Of a stretch of 64,000 nucleotides of DNA, positions 42,736-51,233 are shown one piece after another. The notes under the pieces were generated by a model. The model made no database searches and had not been told where the DNA came from. It worked only from the letters and a program-made list of their open reading frames with translations. The DNA is taken from contig NZ_CAJPUY010000012.1 in the NCBI RefSeq assembly GCF_905397275.1, forward strand, positions 124,001 through 188,000. The letters are read 5' to 3'. Each line of letters opens with the position of its first letter. Position 1 is the first letter of the stretch. Source of the stretch: Cupriavidus yeoncheonensis (GTDB lineage Bacteria > Pseudomonadota > Gammaproteobacteria > Burkholderiales > Burkholderiaceae). The translations under genes and the position numbers were made by a program.

Positions 42736-42751
42736 TGTCATCCGGATGACA
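42736..42751. promoter_or_regulatory. Perfect Crp/Fnr-type dyad between acyl-CoA synthetase and regulator genes
   Basis: TGTCATCC and GGATGACA form a perfect 16-bp palindrome, i.e. TGTCA-N6-TGACA, the geometry of Crp/Fnr-family sites. It lies 85 bases before the synthetase start and 103 before the Crp/Fnr gene. The regulator encoded here is the likely ligand of the site. Confidence 0.6.
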
Positions 42752-42853
42752 AACCGCCCGGAAACCCGCGCCAGGCAAGGCTTACAGGATTCTTACAGGG
42801 CCAGCGCCATGGTCTCGCAAGGCCCACCCGCCTGACTGCCCACCCTGCCTCCG

Positions 42854-43552
42854 ATGACCGCGTCCGACCGTTCCCCGCCCGCCTCGCCACTGGCAGGCCA
42901 TGCCTGGTTCCATGCCCTCGCGCCGGAACACCAGGCGCTGGCCGCGCGCGCCACGGTGCTGCAGGAATTTGCCGCCGGAGCCCTCATCGCCCGGCGCGGG
43001 GAGCCTTCGCGCGACTGGATCGGCGTCGACAGCGGGCTGATCAAGCTGGCCGTCTACACCCCGGACGGTCGGGGCTGCACGTTTTCGGGCGTTCCCGCGG
43101 GAGGCTGGTGCGGCGAAGGCAGCGTGATCAAGCGCGAGCTGCGCCGCTATGACGTGATCGCCATCCGCGATTCGCGCGTGCTGCTGGTGCCGGAGCCCGT
43201 GTTCAACACCTTGCTCGCCCAGAGCCTGCCCTTTTCGAGTTTCGTGGTCACGCAGCTCAACGAGCGCATGGGGCAGTTCATTGCCACCGTGCAGAACGAC
43301 CGGCTGCTCAGCGCCGATGCGCGCGTGGCCCAGGCCATTGCGCAGCTTTTCCATCCGTCGCTGTATCCGCGCACCAGCCCCGTGCTCGAATTGTCGCAGG
43401 AAGAAATCGGGCTGCTGACCGGCCTGTCGCGCCAGCGGGTCAACCAGGCGTTGCGGCGGCTGGCCGACGAGGGCCTGGTCCACCTGGCGTACCAGACCAT
43501 CCGCGTGACCGACCTGCCACGGCTGCGTCACTTCGGGCTGTCCGAGCTCTAA
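42854..43552 (+). CDS. Crp/Fnr-family transcriptional regulator
   Basis: A 232-residue Crp/Fnr regulator. A cyclic-nucleotide-binding-like beta roll (residues 20-130, including FAAGALIARRGEPSRDWIGV) is followed by the long dimer helix and a C-terminal winged helix (LSQEEIGLLTGLSRQRVNQA, about 180-200). The recognition helix has R-Q-R-V-N-Q where E. coli CRP has R-E-T-V-G-R; this may explain TGTCA rather than TGTGA half-sites. No four-cysteine FNR cluster motif is present. It faces the acyl-CoA synthetase gene across the dyad at 42736. Confidence 0.84.
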   Translation: MTASDRSPPASPLAGHAWFHALAPEHQALAARATVLQEFAAGALIARRGEPSRDWIGVDSGLIKLAVYTPDGRGCTFSGVPAGGWCGEGSVIKRELRRYDVIAIRDSRVLLVPEPVFNTLLAQSLPFSSFVVTQLNERMGQFIATVQNDRLLSADARVAQAIAQLFHPSLYPRTSPVLELSQEEIGLLTGLSRQRVNQALRRLADEGLVHLAYQTIRVTDLPRLRHFGLSEL

Positions 43553-43649
43553 GCGGCCGGCGAAATACCGCCCCGGCGACCTCGCCGGCAGTTGCGCGGT
43601 CCGTAGAATGCTGCGACAGTAACCGGCCGCGTTCCAGCCATTGCCCCGC

Positions 43650-44321
43650 ATGCCCCTTGTCAGCCGCAACCCCGTTCGCATTACCCGCCTGCGTTTCCCG
43701 TTCGCCGTGCGCGTGGAAGCCCAGCAGGGCGCGGTGCGGCTGCGCGACGTCAATGCACGGCGCGACGTGCGGCCTGGCGATCCCTTTGTGGTACCCGCGT
43801 TCGCACACGTCGACTGCGAATTGCAGTGCGCCCCGGGCCAGCCCTGCGCCATGACGCTGGAGGCCGTGCCCGATGCGGTCTGCCCGCGCATGAATGCCAT
43901 CCATCATGACAAGCACTGGTCCCGCGCGCTCGCGCGGCTGGTGTTTGAACAGCCGGCCATCGACTGGAATGCCGCGCGACTCGGCGAACACTGGGAGGTC
44001 GCCCAGCGGCTGGTCCGTGCGCGCCTGTTCGCCGAAGGCGAAGCGTTGCACCCGCTCGTGCGCGAGCAGCGCGCGGCGCGGGCGTTCTACATGCTGGCGC
44101 TGCCCGAGGCCAGGCCTGACCTGACAGCCGCGCGGCTGGACTTGCTTGCCACCCAGTCCGGCCTGCGCTCCGCGGCGGCATTTGCCAGCGCGTGCGCCAA
44201 TCTGTTTGGCGTAGAGCTGGCGCAACTGCTGGCGGGCAAGCCCGACAACCGGCGTGCCGACACCGCTGCGTGGCCCGCTTGGCCACTTCCCGCTGCGGCC
44301 TGGATTCGCACGCCGGGTTGA
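43650..44321 (+). CDS. Hypothetical protein with a weak AraC-like C-terminus
   Basis: A 223-residue protein. The N-terminal 75 residues look like a small beta domain (VRLRDVNARRDVRPGDPFVV). Helical regions follow from about residue 90. The segment LLATQSGLRSAAAFASACAN, then LFGVELAQLLAGK, is reminiscent of the second helix-turn-helix of AraC regulators, but the family consensus is weak. It could be a degenerate AraC-type regulator or unrelated. Start at ATG 43650; a TTG start nine bases upstream is possible. Confidence 0.5.
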   Translation: MPLVSRNPVRITRLRFPFAVRVEAQQGAVRLRDVNARRDVRPGDPFVVPAFAHVDCELQCAPGQPCAMTLEAVPDAVCPRMNAIHHDKHWSRALARLVFEQPAIDWNAARLGEHWEVAQRLVRARLFAEGEALHPLVREQRAARAFYMLALPEARPDLTAARLDLLATQSGLRSAAAFASACANLFGVELAQLLAGKPDNRRADTAAWPAWPLPAAAWIRTPG

Positions 44322-44340
44322 ATGGCGTCTGCGCAGCGCT

Positions 44341-44778
44341 TTATCGCCGCAGGCTGAGCACGATCACCCCGGCGGCAACCAGGCCAATGCCCAGCCATTC
44401 ACGCGGGGCGGGCCGTTCGCCCAGGAACAGCACGGCGAACAGTGCCACCAGCACCAGGCTGAACTTGTCGACGGGCGCCACCTTGGAGGCGTCGCCTATC
44501 TTCAAGGCCCGGAAGTAGCAGACCCAGGAGGCCCCTGTGGCCAGGCCGGACAAGGTGAGGAAGATCCAGTTCCTGGCCGAGAACGTCGAGGGGTCCATCC
44601 ACTTGCCCGTGGCCACCACGAACGCGGCCAGCACCACGAAGATGATCACCACGCGCACCAGCGTGGCCATGTCGGAGTCGATACCGCTCAGGCCGACCTT
44701 GGCGAAGATGGCGGTCAGGGCCGCGAACACCGCGGACAGCGCGGCCCAGGCAAACCAGCTCGAGGCGGCAGGCATCAT
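44341..44778 (-). CDS. Half-size EamA/DMT-family membrane transporter
   Basis: A 145-residue protein with five hydrophobic segments, equal to one EamA domain (WFAWAALSAVFAALTAIFAK at the start; GASWVCYFRALKIGDASKVA and FLGERPAPREWLGIGLVAAG near the end). Full DMT carriers have two such domains, so this one would act as a dimer, like small EamA proteins. GGAG precedes ATG 44778. Substrate unknown. Convergent with the preceding gene, 19 bases apart. Confidence 0.78.
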   Translation of the reverse strand: MMPAASSWFAWAALSAVFAALTAIFAKVGLSGIDSDMATLVRVVIIFVVLAAFVVATGKWMDPSTFSARNWIFLTLSGLATGASWVCYFRALKIGDASKVAPVDKFSLVLVALFAVLFLGERPAPREWLGIGLVAAGVIVLSLRR

Positions 44779-44881
44779 CGTGAATGCTCCGGAAATTAGC
44801 GGGCGCCACGGCCCGGCGGAGCCTGAAGTATATCGGCGCGGCGTCGGCGCCGCCTGCACGGCCCTCCGCCCTCGTCCGCCG

Positions 44882-46177
44882 CTACGCGTGCGCCGGATGC
44901 GTTGCCGATGCCGCTGTCGTGTGCTGCTGCAAGCCAGCCATCCGCAGCTTCGAGCGCTCCGGATTGATCATGACCGCACCGGCAAAGCCGCCCGCGATCA
45001 TCAATGCGCCGCAGACCGCGAAGCCGGTCTCATAGCCATGCGCGCCGGTGGCGTTCTGCACGAGGTAGCCCGTCACCAGCGGCGCGAGGATGCCGGCGAT
45101 CGATGAGATCGACGCGTCGATCGACAGGAGCGCGCCCCGCTGCGCCGGCGGGCAGATCTCGGCCAGCATGGCTGGGCCCAGCGAATAGATCGACGGCGCC
45201 AGCGCACAGCTTGCCGCCAGCAGCGCCACGCGCTGCCAGGTGCCCAGCCCCGGCGACACCAGCGCCGCCAGGCAGACGCCTGCGCCCACCAGCATCAGCG
45301 CGGCCAGGCGGCCCCTGGCGATGCGCGACGGCGTGCCCCGGCGCAGCATGCGCTGCGACCACCACGCCACGCCGAGCGTAATCGGCGTGTTGACCGCGAT
45401 GATCGCCGCGAACAGCCGGCCCGAGGCGGCATGGTCAAAGCCAAGGCCGCGCTGCAGATACGCGGCAAACCATGTCAGCGACAGCGCCAGGCTCCAGTAC
45501 GCGACAAAGCGCAGCAGGAAGCAGCCCAGCACCGTGGCATCGCCGAGCAAGGCGCGGTAAGGCACGCGCGTCTGCCCCGCTGTCTCGGCCGAAGCCTGCT
45601 CGACCTTGCCCTCGCCGCCGAAGCACAGCCACAGCACGGTCCAGGCGGCGCCCAGCGCGGCCAGCACGTAGAAGTTGGCGCGCCAGCCCCAGTGCGCCGT
45701 GATGTAGGGAATGGTGATGCCGGCCAGGATCAGGCCGGCGGCGCCGCCTTGCGTAAAGAACGCCACGGGCAGCGTGCGGCGATCATCGGGAAACCACTTG
45801 TAGGCCGCGTGGATGGCAATTGCCGTGGACGGCCCTTCGGCAATGCCCAGCAGCACGCGTGCGGCGATCAGCACCGCAAGGCTCGACGACCAGGCCAGCG
45901 GCAGCTGGAACACAGACCAGGCGATGGCCATCAGCAACAGCAGCAGCGTGCACGACACGCGGTTGGCGACGAAGCCGCCCACCACGCCGGCCACGGCGAA
46001 CAGCCAGAAGAAGCTGCTGCCGACCAGCCCGAACTGGGCCGGCGTCAGCCCCAGTTCGTCCATCATCGGGCCGGCAAGCAGCCCGACGCTGATCTTGTCG
46101 AGGAAATTGACCACGACGAACAGGAACAGCAGCACGGTAACTACCCATGCCCGGCCCCGCTGATAGGTTGCGCTCAT
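44882..46177 (-). CDS. MFS transporter, probable anion:cation symporter (ACS) type
   Basis: A 431-residue MFS carrier with about 12 transmembrane helices. Motifs include VVNFLDKISVGLLAGPMMDE in helix 1, the charged loop with KWFPDDRRTLPVAFFTQGGA, and GLILAGITIPYITAHWGWRA. The arrangement fits organic-anion symporters of the ACS family that import carboxylates or sugar acids. No regulator or catabolic partner is next to it, so the substrate cannot be given. Confidence 0.82.
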   Translation of the reverse strand: MSATYQRGRAWVVTVLLFLFVVVNFLDKISVGLLAGPMMDELGLTPAQFGLVGSSFFWLFAVAGVVGGFVANRVSCTLLLLLMAIAWSVFQLPLAWSSSLAVLIAARVLLGIAEGPSTAIAIHAAYKWFPDDRRTLPVAFFTQGGAAGLILAGITIPYITAHWGWRANFYVLAALGAAWTVLWLCFGGEGKVEQASAETAGQTRVPYRALLGDATVLGCFLLRFVAYWSLALSLTWFAAYLQRGLGFDHAASGRLFAAIIAVNTPITLGVAWWSQRMLRRGTPSRIARGRLAALMLVGAGVCLAALVSPGLGTWQRVALLAASCALAPSIYSLGPAMLAEICPPAQRGALLSIDASISSIAGILAPLVTGYLVQNATGAHGYETGFAVCGALMIAGGFAGAVMINPERSKLRMAGLQQHTTAASATHPAHA

Positions 46178-46607
46178 TCGTTCTTGTCTCCGAGTTCTTG
46201 TCCGGACCTGTGCAAACCGCGGGTCTCGAGAAATTCTGGACAGGGTCGGGCGAGGGTTGTTCGTCGTATCCGACGATTTGCCGGGCGGCTCGGGGAATGC
46301 CTTACGGTGCGGAGACCGAATTGGCTAGCGGGCGCTTGCAGGTTTCAGTCTATTGCGTGAATTGTTGCGGATTTCTGGGTGGTGTGCGGGGAGGCGTCAC
46401 AAACGCGATGGCGGATCTGAAGCGGCGGGAGCGCGGGTGCATGCGATGCAGAGCGACGCGCTCACCAGTCCTGGCGCTTCCCCTTCGGGCAGGATCGTCT
46501 ACGCGGCAACAGTCTCGCCATGCGATGAAGCCAGCGAATCATCCGCCCGTCCGCCGGCTACGCTGTCGAAACAGCGGCGGCGCCAGGTATCGCAACCCTG
46601 GGAAAAC
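46178..46607. other. Non-coding gap, no supportable gene
   Basis: About 430 bases between the MFS gene start and a small membrane-protein gene. Short open frames on both strands lack ribosome sites and family-like sequence. A small dyad TCGTCG-TATC-CGACGA lies near 46261-46276. The MFS promoter probably lies in the AT-richer part near its start. Nothing else is clear. Confidence 0.4.
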
Positions 46608-46775
46608 TTACCCCACCGCGTGCATCGGCGACATGGAGTACGCGAGCACCAGCACAGCGACAATCGCCGGAGACCCCAGCCGAATCGCCGTGCTCCGTGT
46701 GAGCACGCCAAGATAGACGTACAGGCACACCAGCACCATCGCAGTCAGGTACAACAGGCCGTCATAGACTTGCAT
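46608..46775 (-). CDS. 55-residue two-helix membrane protein
   Basis: A small gene with ATG at 46775 and GGGAG six bases upstream, ending TAA at 46608. The peptide has two hydrophobic segments, LLYLTAMVLVCLYVYLGVL and AIVAVLVLAYSM, joined by a basic loop (TRSTAIRLGS), and ends PMHAVG. It should be an inner-membrane protein. No family recognised, but the ribosome site and membrane pattern make it more than a chance frame. Confidence 0.6.
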   Translation of the reverse strand: MQVYDGLLYLTAMVLVCLYVYLGVLTRSTAIRLGSPAIVAVLVLAYSMSPMHAVG

Positions 46776-46891
46776 GGATGTCTCCCGTGGGGTCTTGCCC
46801 CGGATGCTTTTATTGGTCTACATCGTGCTGCCGCCAGGCTGCTTCTGTTGGGGGGACGCCCTGGCGCAATGCCTTTGCTGTCTGTTGCGAA

Positions 46892-46928
46892 CCATGATTG
46901 CCACTTCGAAGCAATGTGGCAATCATGG
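46892..46928. repeat. Perfect 13-bp inverted repeat
   Basis: CCATGATTGCCAC (46892-46904) and GTGGCAATCATGG (46916-46928) form a perfect stem with an 11-base loop. No T-run follows, so it is not a standard terminator. It lies between two minus-strand genes and could be an mRNA-stabilising hairpin, a protein site or a solitary palindromic element. Confidence 0.55.
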
Positions 46929-46973
46929 AAATCCCTGCGAAAAACGCCAGAAAGATGATGCGCCGCGCAAAAA

Positions 46974-47462
46974 TCAGAGCAGTGACTTGCCCTGCGAAAG
47001 TACCTTCTCGCACACCTGTTCGGTGGCCTTGGCCTTCAGGCCGCTGCCGCTCAGATCCAGTGTCTTGCCGTGGCTGTCCTGCAGAATGCCCCTCGTGCCG
47101 CTGCCATAGCCGCTATCCGTCGAGGCCTTGGCCGGCCCGCCAAGCTTGTCCATCAGCTTGTCCTTGACCGACGCAGCGCCGCCCGCGCCCAGGTAGTTGT
47201 TCTTGATGCAGAAGTCCAGCAGCCCGGCGACATTGCCCATGCTGCCCGAGGAGAGCGACTGCAGCGAAAGGCCGCCACCCAGTCCGCCGAGCGCACCGGC
47301 CGCGCTTTCCGCGGTGCCGCCGGCACCGCCCCCCATGGGATTTTTCAGTACGTCCCCCAACTGCGCCCGCGAAGCCGGGGCCACGCCCGTCAGCACAGCC
47401 GCTGCCAGTGCCATGGCGGCGAGGCGGCGCGGCCGCCCGAGCGTTGTCTTGCCTGCTTTCAT
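46974..47462 (-). CDS. DUF2501 (YjjA-like) exported protein
   Basis: A 162-residue exported protein: a signal (RRLAAMALAAAVLTG, ending ASRAQ near residue 34), a Gly/Ala-rich segment, then the DUF2501 core (GNVAGLLDFCIKNNYLGAGG, then KDKLMDKLGG) and a C-terminal EQVCEKVLSQGKSLL with the second conserved cysteine. E. coli YjjA is the best-known member, linked with pilus/biofilm effects, but its molecular role is unknown. Likely periplasmic. Alone in its transcript as far as can be seen. Confidence 0.78.
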   Translation of the reverse strand: MKAGKTTLGRPRRLAAMALAAAVLTGVAPASRAQLGDVLKNPMGGGAGGTAESAAGALGGLGGGLSLQSLSSGSMGNVAGLLDFCIKNNYLGAGGAASVKDKLMDKLGGPAKASTDSGYGSGTRGILQDSHGKTLDLSGSGLKAKATEQVCEKVLSQGKSLL

Positions 47463-47553
47463 CGTGCCTTCCCTCCGTCAGTTCGCCACGTAGGTCAGGA
47501 ACTACTATAGTGCGCGCGGCGGCCCTGCGCCTCGCCCGGCACTTCGTCCGCCA

Positions 47554-47976
47554 TCAATCGGCGGGCAGCATCTGCGGGTTCCAGGCGACCTCCCAGAGAT
47601 GGCCGTCCGGATCCGCGAAATAGCCGGCGTAGCCGCCCCAGAAGGTCGGCTGCGCGGGCTTGACGATGGTGGCGCCGGCAGCGGCTGCCTGCTGCATCAC
47701 CGCGTCCGCCTCGGCCTGGCTGCCCACGTTGTGCGCCAGGGAAGATCCCGCCGCCGTGCGGACGGACAGCGGCAGCCCGGTGTCGTGCGCAAGGCTGGCG
47801 CGTGGCCAGATAGCGAGCTTGAGGCCGGGCTGCAGGTCGAAGAAGACCACCGCGCCATGTTCGAACTGCTCGCCGATGATGCCTTCGGTCGGCAGGCCAA
47901 GCCCGTCGCGATAGAAGCGCAGCGACCGCTCCAGGTCGTCGACGCCCAGCGTAATCAGGGTGATACGTGGTTTCAT
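47554..47976 (-). CDS. VOC-family (glyoxalase/bleomycin-resistance-like) protein
   Basis: A 140-residue single-chain VOC protein with paired beta-alpha-beta units: ITLITLGVDDLERSLRFYRD at the start and GYAGYFADPDGHLWEVAWNP at the end, the latter with the metal-binding glutamate. It probably dimerises and binds a divalent metal. Function in this family is wide (lactoylglutathione lyase, antibiotic binding, dioxygenase). The next gene upstream is an OYE reductase, 34 bases away, so they may share a transcript. Confidence 0.8.
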   Translation of the reverse strand: MKPRITLITLGVDDLERSLRFYRDGLGLPTEGIIGEQFEHGAVVFFDLQPGLKLAIWPRASLAHDTGLPLSVRTAAGSSLAHNVGSQAEADAVMQQAAAAGATIVKPAQPTFWGGYAGYFADPDGHLWEVAWNPQMLPAD

Positions 47977-48010
47977 GGGGCCTCCTCTTTCGGCTTCGGT
48001 CGGGAACGGT

Positions 48011-49126
48011 TCAGCGCTGGCCGAAGCTCGCGTCCGTGAACAGGTCCTTCAGCTCGCGCGGCTGCGAGCGCCAGTATTGCCTGGGCGCCACCACGCTCGC
48101 GCCCAGCCTGGCGGCGGCATGCCACGGCCAGCGCGGGTCGTACAGCATCGCGCGGGCCAGCGATACCGCATCGGCCTCGTCGCCGGTGATGATGGACTCG
48201 GCCTGCTCGGGTTCGGTGATCAGGCCCACGGCGATGGTGGGCAGGCCCACCTCGGCCTTCACGCGCTGCGCGTAGGGCACCTGGTAGCCCGGCCCCAGCT
48301 TGATCGCCTGCGCGGGCGACACACCGCCCGTGGTGACATGGATGGCAGCGCAGCCGCGCGCCTTCAGCGCTTTGGACAGGGCCACCGTACCGTCGATATC
48401 CCAGCCGCCCGGCACCCAGTCCGTGGCGGAAATGCGCATCCACACAGGAAGGTCCGCGGGCACGGCGGCGCGCACGGCGTCAAAGACTTCGATCGGAAAA
48501 CGCATGCGGTTCTCCAGGCTGCCGCCGTACTCGTCGTCGCGATGATTGGCCAGCGGCGACAGGAACTGGTGCAGCAAGTAGCCGTGCGCGCCATGAATCT
48601 CGATACCCTGGATGCCCAGCCTCACCGCGCGCACCGCGGCCGCCACGAAGTCATCGCGCACCTTGTCCATGCCCGCGCGGTCCAGCGCGGTCGGCGGCAC
48701 TTCGTCCTGCGCATGCGGCACGGGCGACGGCGCCACGGTCTGCCACCCACCGGGCGCTTCGGGCCGGACCTGCTTGCCGCCGTCCCACGGTACCTGGCTC
48801 GACGCCTTGCGACCCGCGTGCGCGAGCTGGATGGCCACGGCAATGGGCGAGTGCGCGCGCATGGCTTTCAGCACGCGGCCCAGCGCGGCCTCGTTGCCGT
48901 CATCGTAAAGGCCCAGGTCCCCGGCGGTGATACGGCCTTCCGCCGACACCGCCGTGGCTTCGATGATCAGCATCCCCGCGCCGGACAGCGCCAGCGAACC
49001 GAGGTGGATCATGTGCCAGTCGCCGGCATTGCCGTCCTGCGCCGAGTACTGGCACATCGGCGCAATGATGATGCGGTTGGACAGGCTCAGCTTGCCGATA
49101 TCGAGGGGATCGAACAGATGGCTCAT
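48011..49126 (-). CDS. NADH:flavin oxidoreductase of the Old Yellow Enzyme family (NamA/YqjM-like)
   Basis: A 371-residue FMN-dependent ene-reductase that reduces activated C=C bonds with NAD(P)H in the cytoplasm. Motifs: LSNRIIIAPMCQYSAQDGNA with the thermophilic-like cysteine, IQLAHAGRKAS, GIQGIEIHGAHGYLLHQFLS, GGSLENRMRFPIEV, and DAVSLARAMLYDPRWPWHAA. The CQYSAQDG motif marks the YqjM subgroup. The frame runs upstream into the MFS gene; the real start is ATG 49126. Detoxification of electrophiles is the usual role. Confidence 0.88.
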   Translation of the reverse strand: MSHLFDPLDIGKLSLSNRIIIAPMCQYSAQDGNAGDWHMIHLGSLALSGAGMLIIEATAVSAEGRITAGDLGLYDDGNEAALGRVLKAMRAHSPIAVAIQLAHAGRKASSQVPWDGGKQVRPEAPGGWQTVAPSPVPHAQDEVPPTALDRAGMDKVRDDFVAAAVRAVRLGIQGIEIHGAHGYLLHQFLSPLANHRDDEYGGSLENRMRFPIEVFDAVRAAVPADLPVWMRISATDWVPGGWDIDGTVALSKALKARGCAAIHVTTGGVSPAQAIKLGPGYQVPYAQRVKAEVGLPTIAVGLITEPEQAESIITGDEADAVSLARAMLYDPRWPWHAAARLGASVVAPRQYWRSQPRELKDLFTDASFGQR

Positions 49127-49206
49127 GGGGATACCTTGTCTTGCGGATCTGGGCCCGACGCGCGGTCGCGCCACGTTGCGGGATGCGTGCCGTGGAATTC
49201 TGGATT

Positions 49207-50454
49207 CTAGGCCGATGGCGACTTTGCCGCTGGCCGCCGCGCGCCGCCGAAATCCAGCGCCAGCGCCACCGCCATCGCCACCGCGCCGCAGCCAAAGATC
49301 AGCGTGTAGTTCTGGCCCGTATGCGCGAACAGCCACGAGTAGCCGTAGCCGGACAAGGCCTGCAGCAGTGCAAAGGCGGTCGTGGCATGGCTCCATGCGG
49401 CGCGCTGCGCCATCGGGTCGTGCGGCACCATTTCCTGGATGCGCCCAAGCGCCAGCGGCACGATGCCGGGCGTGAACACGCCGAGCATCGCCGTGGCAAC
49501 GCCGATGACCAATGCATGGCCCGACACGGCAAGCAGTGCCACGGCCAGTCCCAGCAGCAGCATCGCGCCACGATACGCCAGGCGAAAGCCGATGCGGTCC
49601 GCCACCAGCCCGCATACGAGCGGTCCGGCAATCGCCGCTACGCCGTACAGCACCCAGTAGCCCGCGCCCACGCTGCTGCCGCGTCCCAGGCCACGGGCGA
49701 TGTAGTCCACCAGAAGCAGCATGACGGGAACCAGGCCCAGCGCGTTGAGCGCGTACTGACCGTACAGGCGGCGCATGCCCTGATGCGATCCCGCGGAGGG
49801 CCGCGCGCCGGCCGCCTGCGATACGGGGGCACCGGCGGCACCGGCAGCATCGGCGGCGGGCCAGCCGAACCAGCTCAGCAACGTCAGCGCCAGCGACACC
49901 AGGCCAAGGCCCAGCCAGGTCTCGCGCAGCCCCAGTTGCAGCAGCTGCGGCACCAGCGTGCCTGACGCCGCAATGCCAAGGCCCAGACCCAGGAAGATCA
50001 TGCCGCTGACAAAGCCGCGCCGCGGAGCGGGAATATGCGGCAGGATCGACGTCGCCACCAGCACCATGATGGCGCCCCCGGCAAGCCCTGCGGCGAAGCG
50101 CCAGGCGAAGTACCAGGTCACCGACAGCGGCCACGCGCACGCGATGAACGCGGCGCTCGCCAGCAGCATCAGCAAACGCAACGCCGTGCGATTGGACACC
50201 GCCGATGCCAGCGGCCGCCCCAGCATCGCCCCGGCCAGGTAGCCCGCGAAATTGGCGGCGCCAAGCGTCACCGCCTGCGGCGCGGTGAACCAGTGGGCCT
50301 GGATCAAAGGCGGAATCAGCGGCGTATAGGCAAAGCGCGCCAGTCCGATGGCCACGAGGCTGGCGCACAGGCCCGCCACGGCGGCGAAGATGGCATGCCC
50401 GTCCAGGGGGGCCTGTGGGACCGTACCCGGTCTGGCGGCAAGCGGTTGTGACAT
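49207..50454 (-). CDS. MFS transporter of the YbfB/YjiJ type
   Basis: A 415-residue carrier with about 12 helices. The opening LVAIGLARFAYTPLIPPLIQ is the YbfB/YjiJ hallmark, followed by ANFAGYLAGAMLGRPLASAV and RRGFVSGMIFLGLGLGIAAS. Substrates of this group are mostly unknown; exporters of acids or drugs are common. GGAG precedes ATG 50454. It lies just upstream of the ene-reductase gene and after a TetR gene on the same strand, so a TetR-controlled detoxification unit is possible. Confidence 0.82.
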   Translation of the reverse strand: MSQPLAARPGTVPQAPLDGHAIFAAVAGLCASLVAIGLARFAYTPLIPPLIQAHWFTAPQAVTLGAANFAGYLAGAMLGRPLASAVSNRTALRLLMLLASAAFIACAWPLSVTWYFAWRFAAGLAGGAIMVLVATSILPHIPAPRRGFVSGMIFLGLGLGIAASGTLVPQLLQLGLRETWLGLGLVSLALTLLSWFGWPAADAAGAAGAPVSQAAGARPSAGSHQGMRRLYGQYALNALGLVPVMLLLVDYIARGLGRGSSVGAGYWVLYGVAAIAGPLVCGLVADRIGFRLAYRGAMLLLGLAVALLAVSGHALVIGVATAMLGVFTPGIVPLALGRIQEMVPHDPMAQRAAWSHATTAFALLQALSGYGYSWLFAHTGQNYTLIFGCGAVAMAVALALDFGGARRPAAKSPSA

Positions 50455-50599
50455 GGTGGACTCCAGGAAGCGACACGCGGATGGTGTCGGCAAAATAGGC
50501 AAAATGCAGGCGTAAAGGCTCCCCCTCCGCGCGCCGGCGGCGCACGGAAACGGGTAGAGCGGACAGACCAGGGGACGGAGCAGCCGGGGGCTGCGGGGA

Positions 50600-51223
50600 T
50601 CAGCCCGTGCCGGCTACGGTGGGCGCTGGCGGCAGCGGCGGCAGGCCAAGCACGGCCAGTGCAGGCCTTACGGCGCCCTCGAGCAGTTGCGGGTCGGGCA
50701 CCGTGCGCGCCAGTACGCGCACGCCGAGCACCAGGGCGAGCAGTTGCGAAGCGATGTCCTCCGCCGGCCCGGTGGGCGGGATTTCGCCCGACTGTTGTGC
50801 CGCGACCAGGCAGTCGCGGAAGAAATCACGCATTCGCTGGAATTCATCGGCCACCTTCTGCTGCAGCTCGGGCACTTGCGGCGTGACTTCCAGCGCCGTG
50901 TTCACGAGCAGGCAGCCGCGGTGGCCCGGGTCCGCCAGCGATCGCGCGATGCTCTCGGCAAAGAATGCGCTGATGGCGGCCGCCGGCGACGGCAGCGCAC
51001 GCAGGCGCGCAATGCGCTCGCGCAGGTTGTGGTCAAGGTAGAAGTCCAGCGCCTGCAGGAACAGCGAGCGCTTGTCGCCAAAGGCGTTGTACAGGCTCGG
51101 CTGGGTCATGCCCATGGCGCTGGTCAGGTCGCGCGTGGACGTGGCTTCGTAGCCGCGTGCCCAGAAGGCATCCTGGGCCGCGGTAAGCGCGGCCTGTTCG
51201 TCGAACTTGCGGGGTCTGGCCAT
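50600..51223 (-). CDS. TetR-family regulator with strong own operator
   Basis: A 207-residue TetR regulator. The start ARPRKFDEQAALTAAQDAFW and ATSTRDLTSAMGMTQPSLYN, then AFGDKRSLFLQALD, form the DNA-binding region. The C-terminal half holds HRGCLLVNTALEVTPQVPEL, the pattern of the TetR_C_16/YcdC-like group whose ligands are often electrophiles. A 17-bp inverted repeat sits just upstream and overlaps its promoter. Downstream on the same strand are the YbfB-type MFS and the OYE gene, its likely targets in such clusters. Confidence 0.85.
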   Translation of the reverse strand: MARPRKFDEQAALTAAQDAFWARGYEATSTRDLTSAMGMTQPSLYNAFGDKRSLFLQALDFYLDHNLRERIARLRALPSPAAAISAFFAESIARSLADPGHRGCLLVNTALEVTPQVPELQQKVADEFQRMRDFFRDCLVAAQQSGEIPPTGPAEDIASQLLALVLGVRVLARTVPDPQLLEGAVRPALAVLGLPPLPPAPTVAGTG

Positions 51224-51233
51224 GGCGGATGCA

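Noticed and set aside
49127..50545. N-terminal extension of the OYE reductase into a larger fusion protein
   Set aside because: The extra part reads as an out-of-frame shadow of the MFS gene, not as a domain; the normal OYE start is at 49126.
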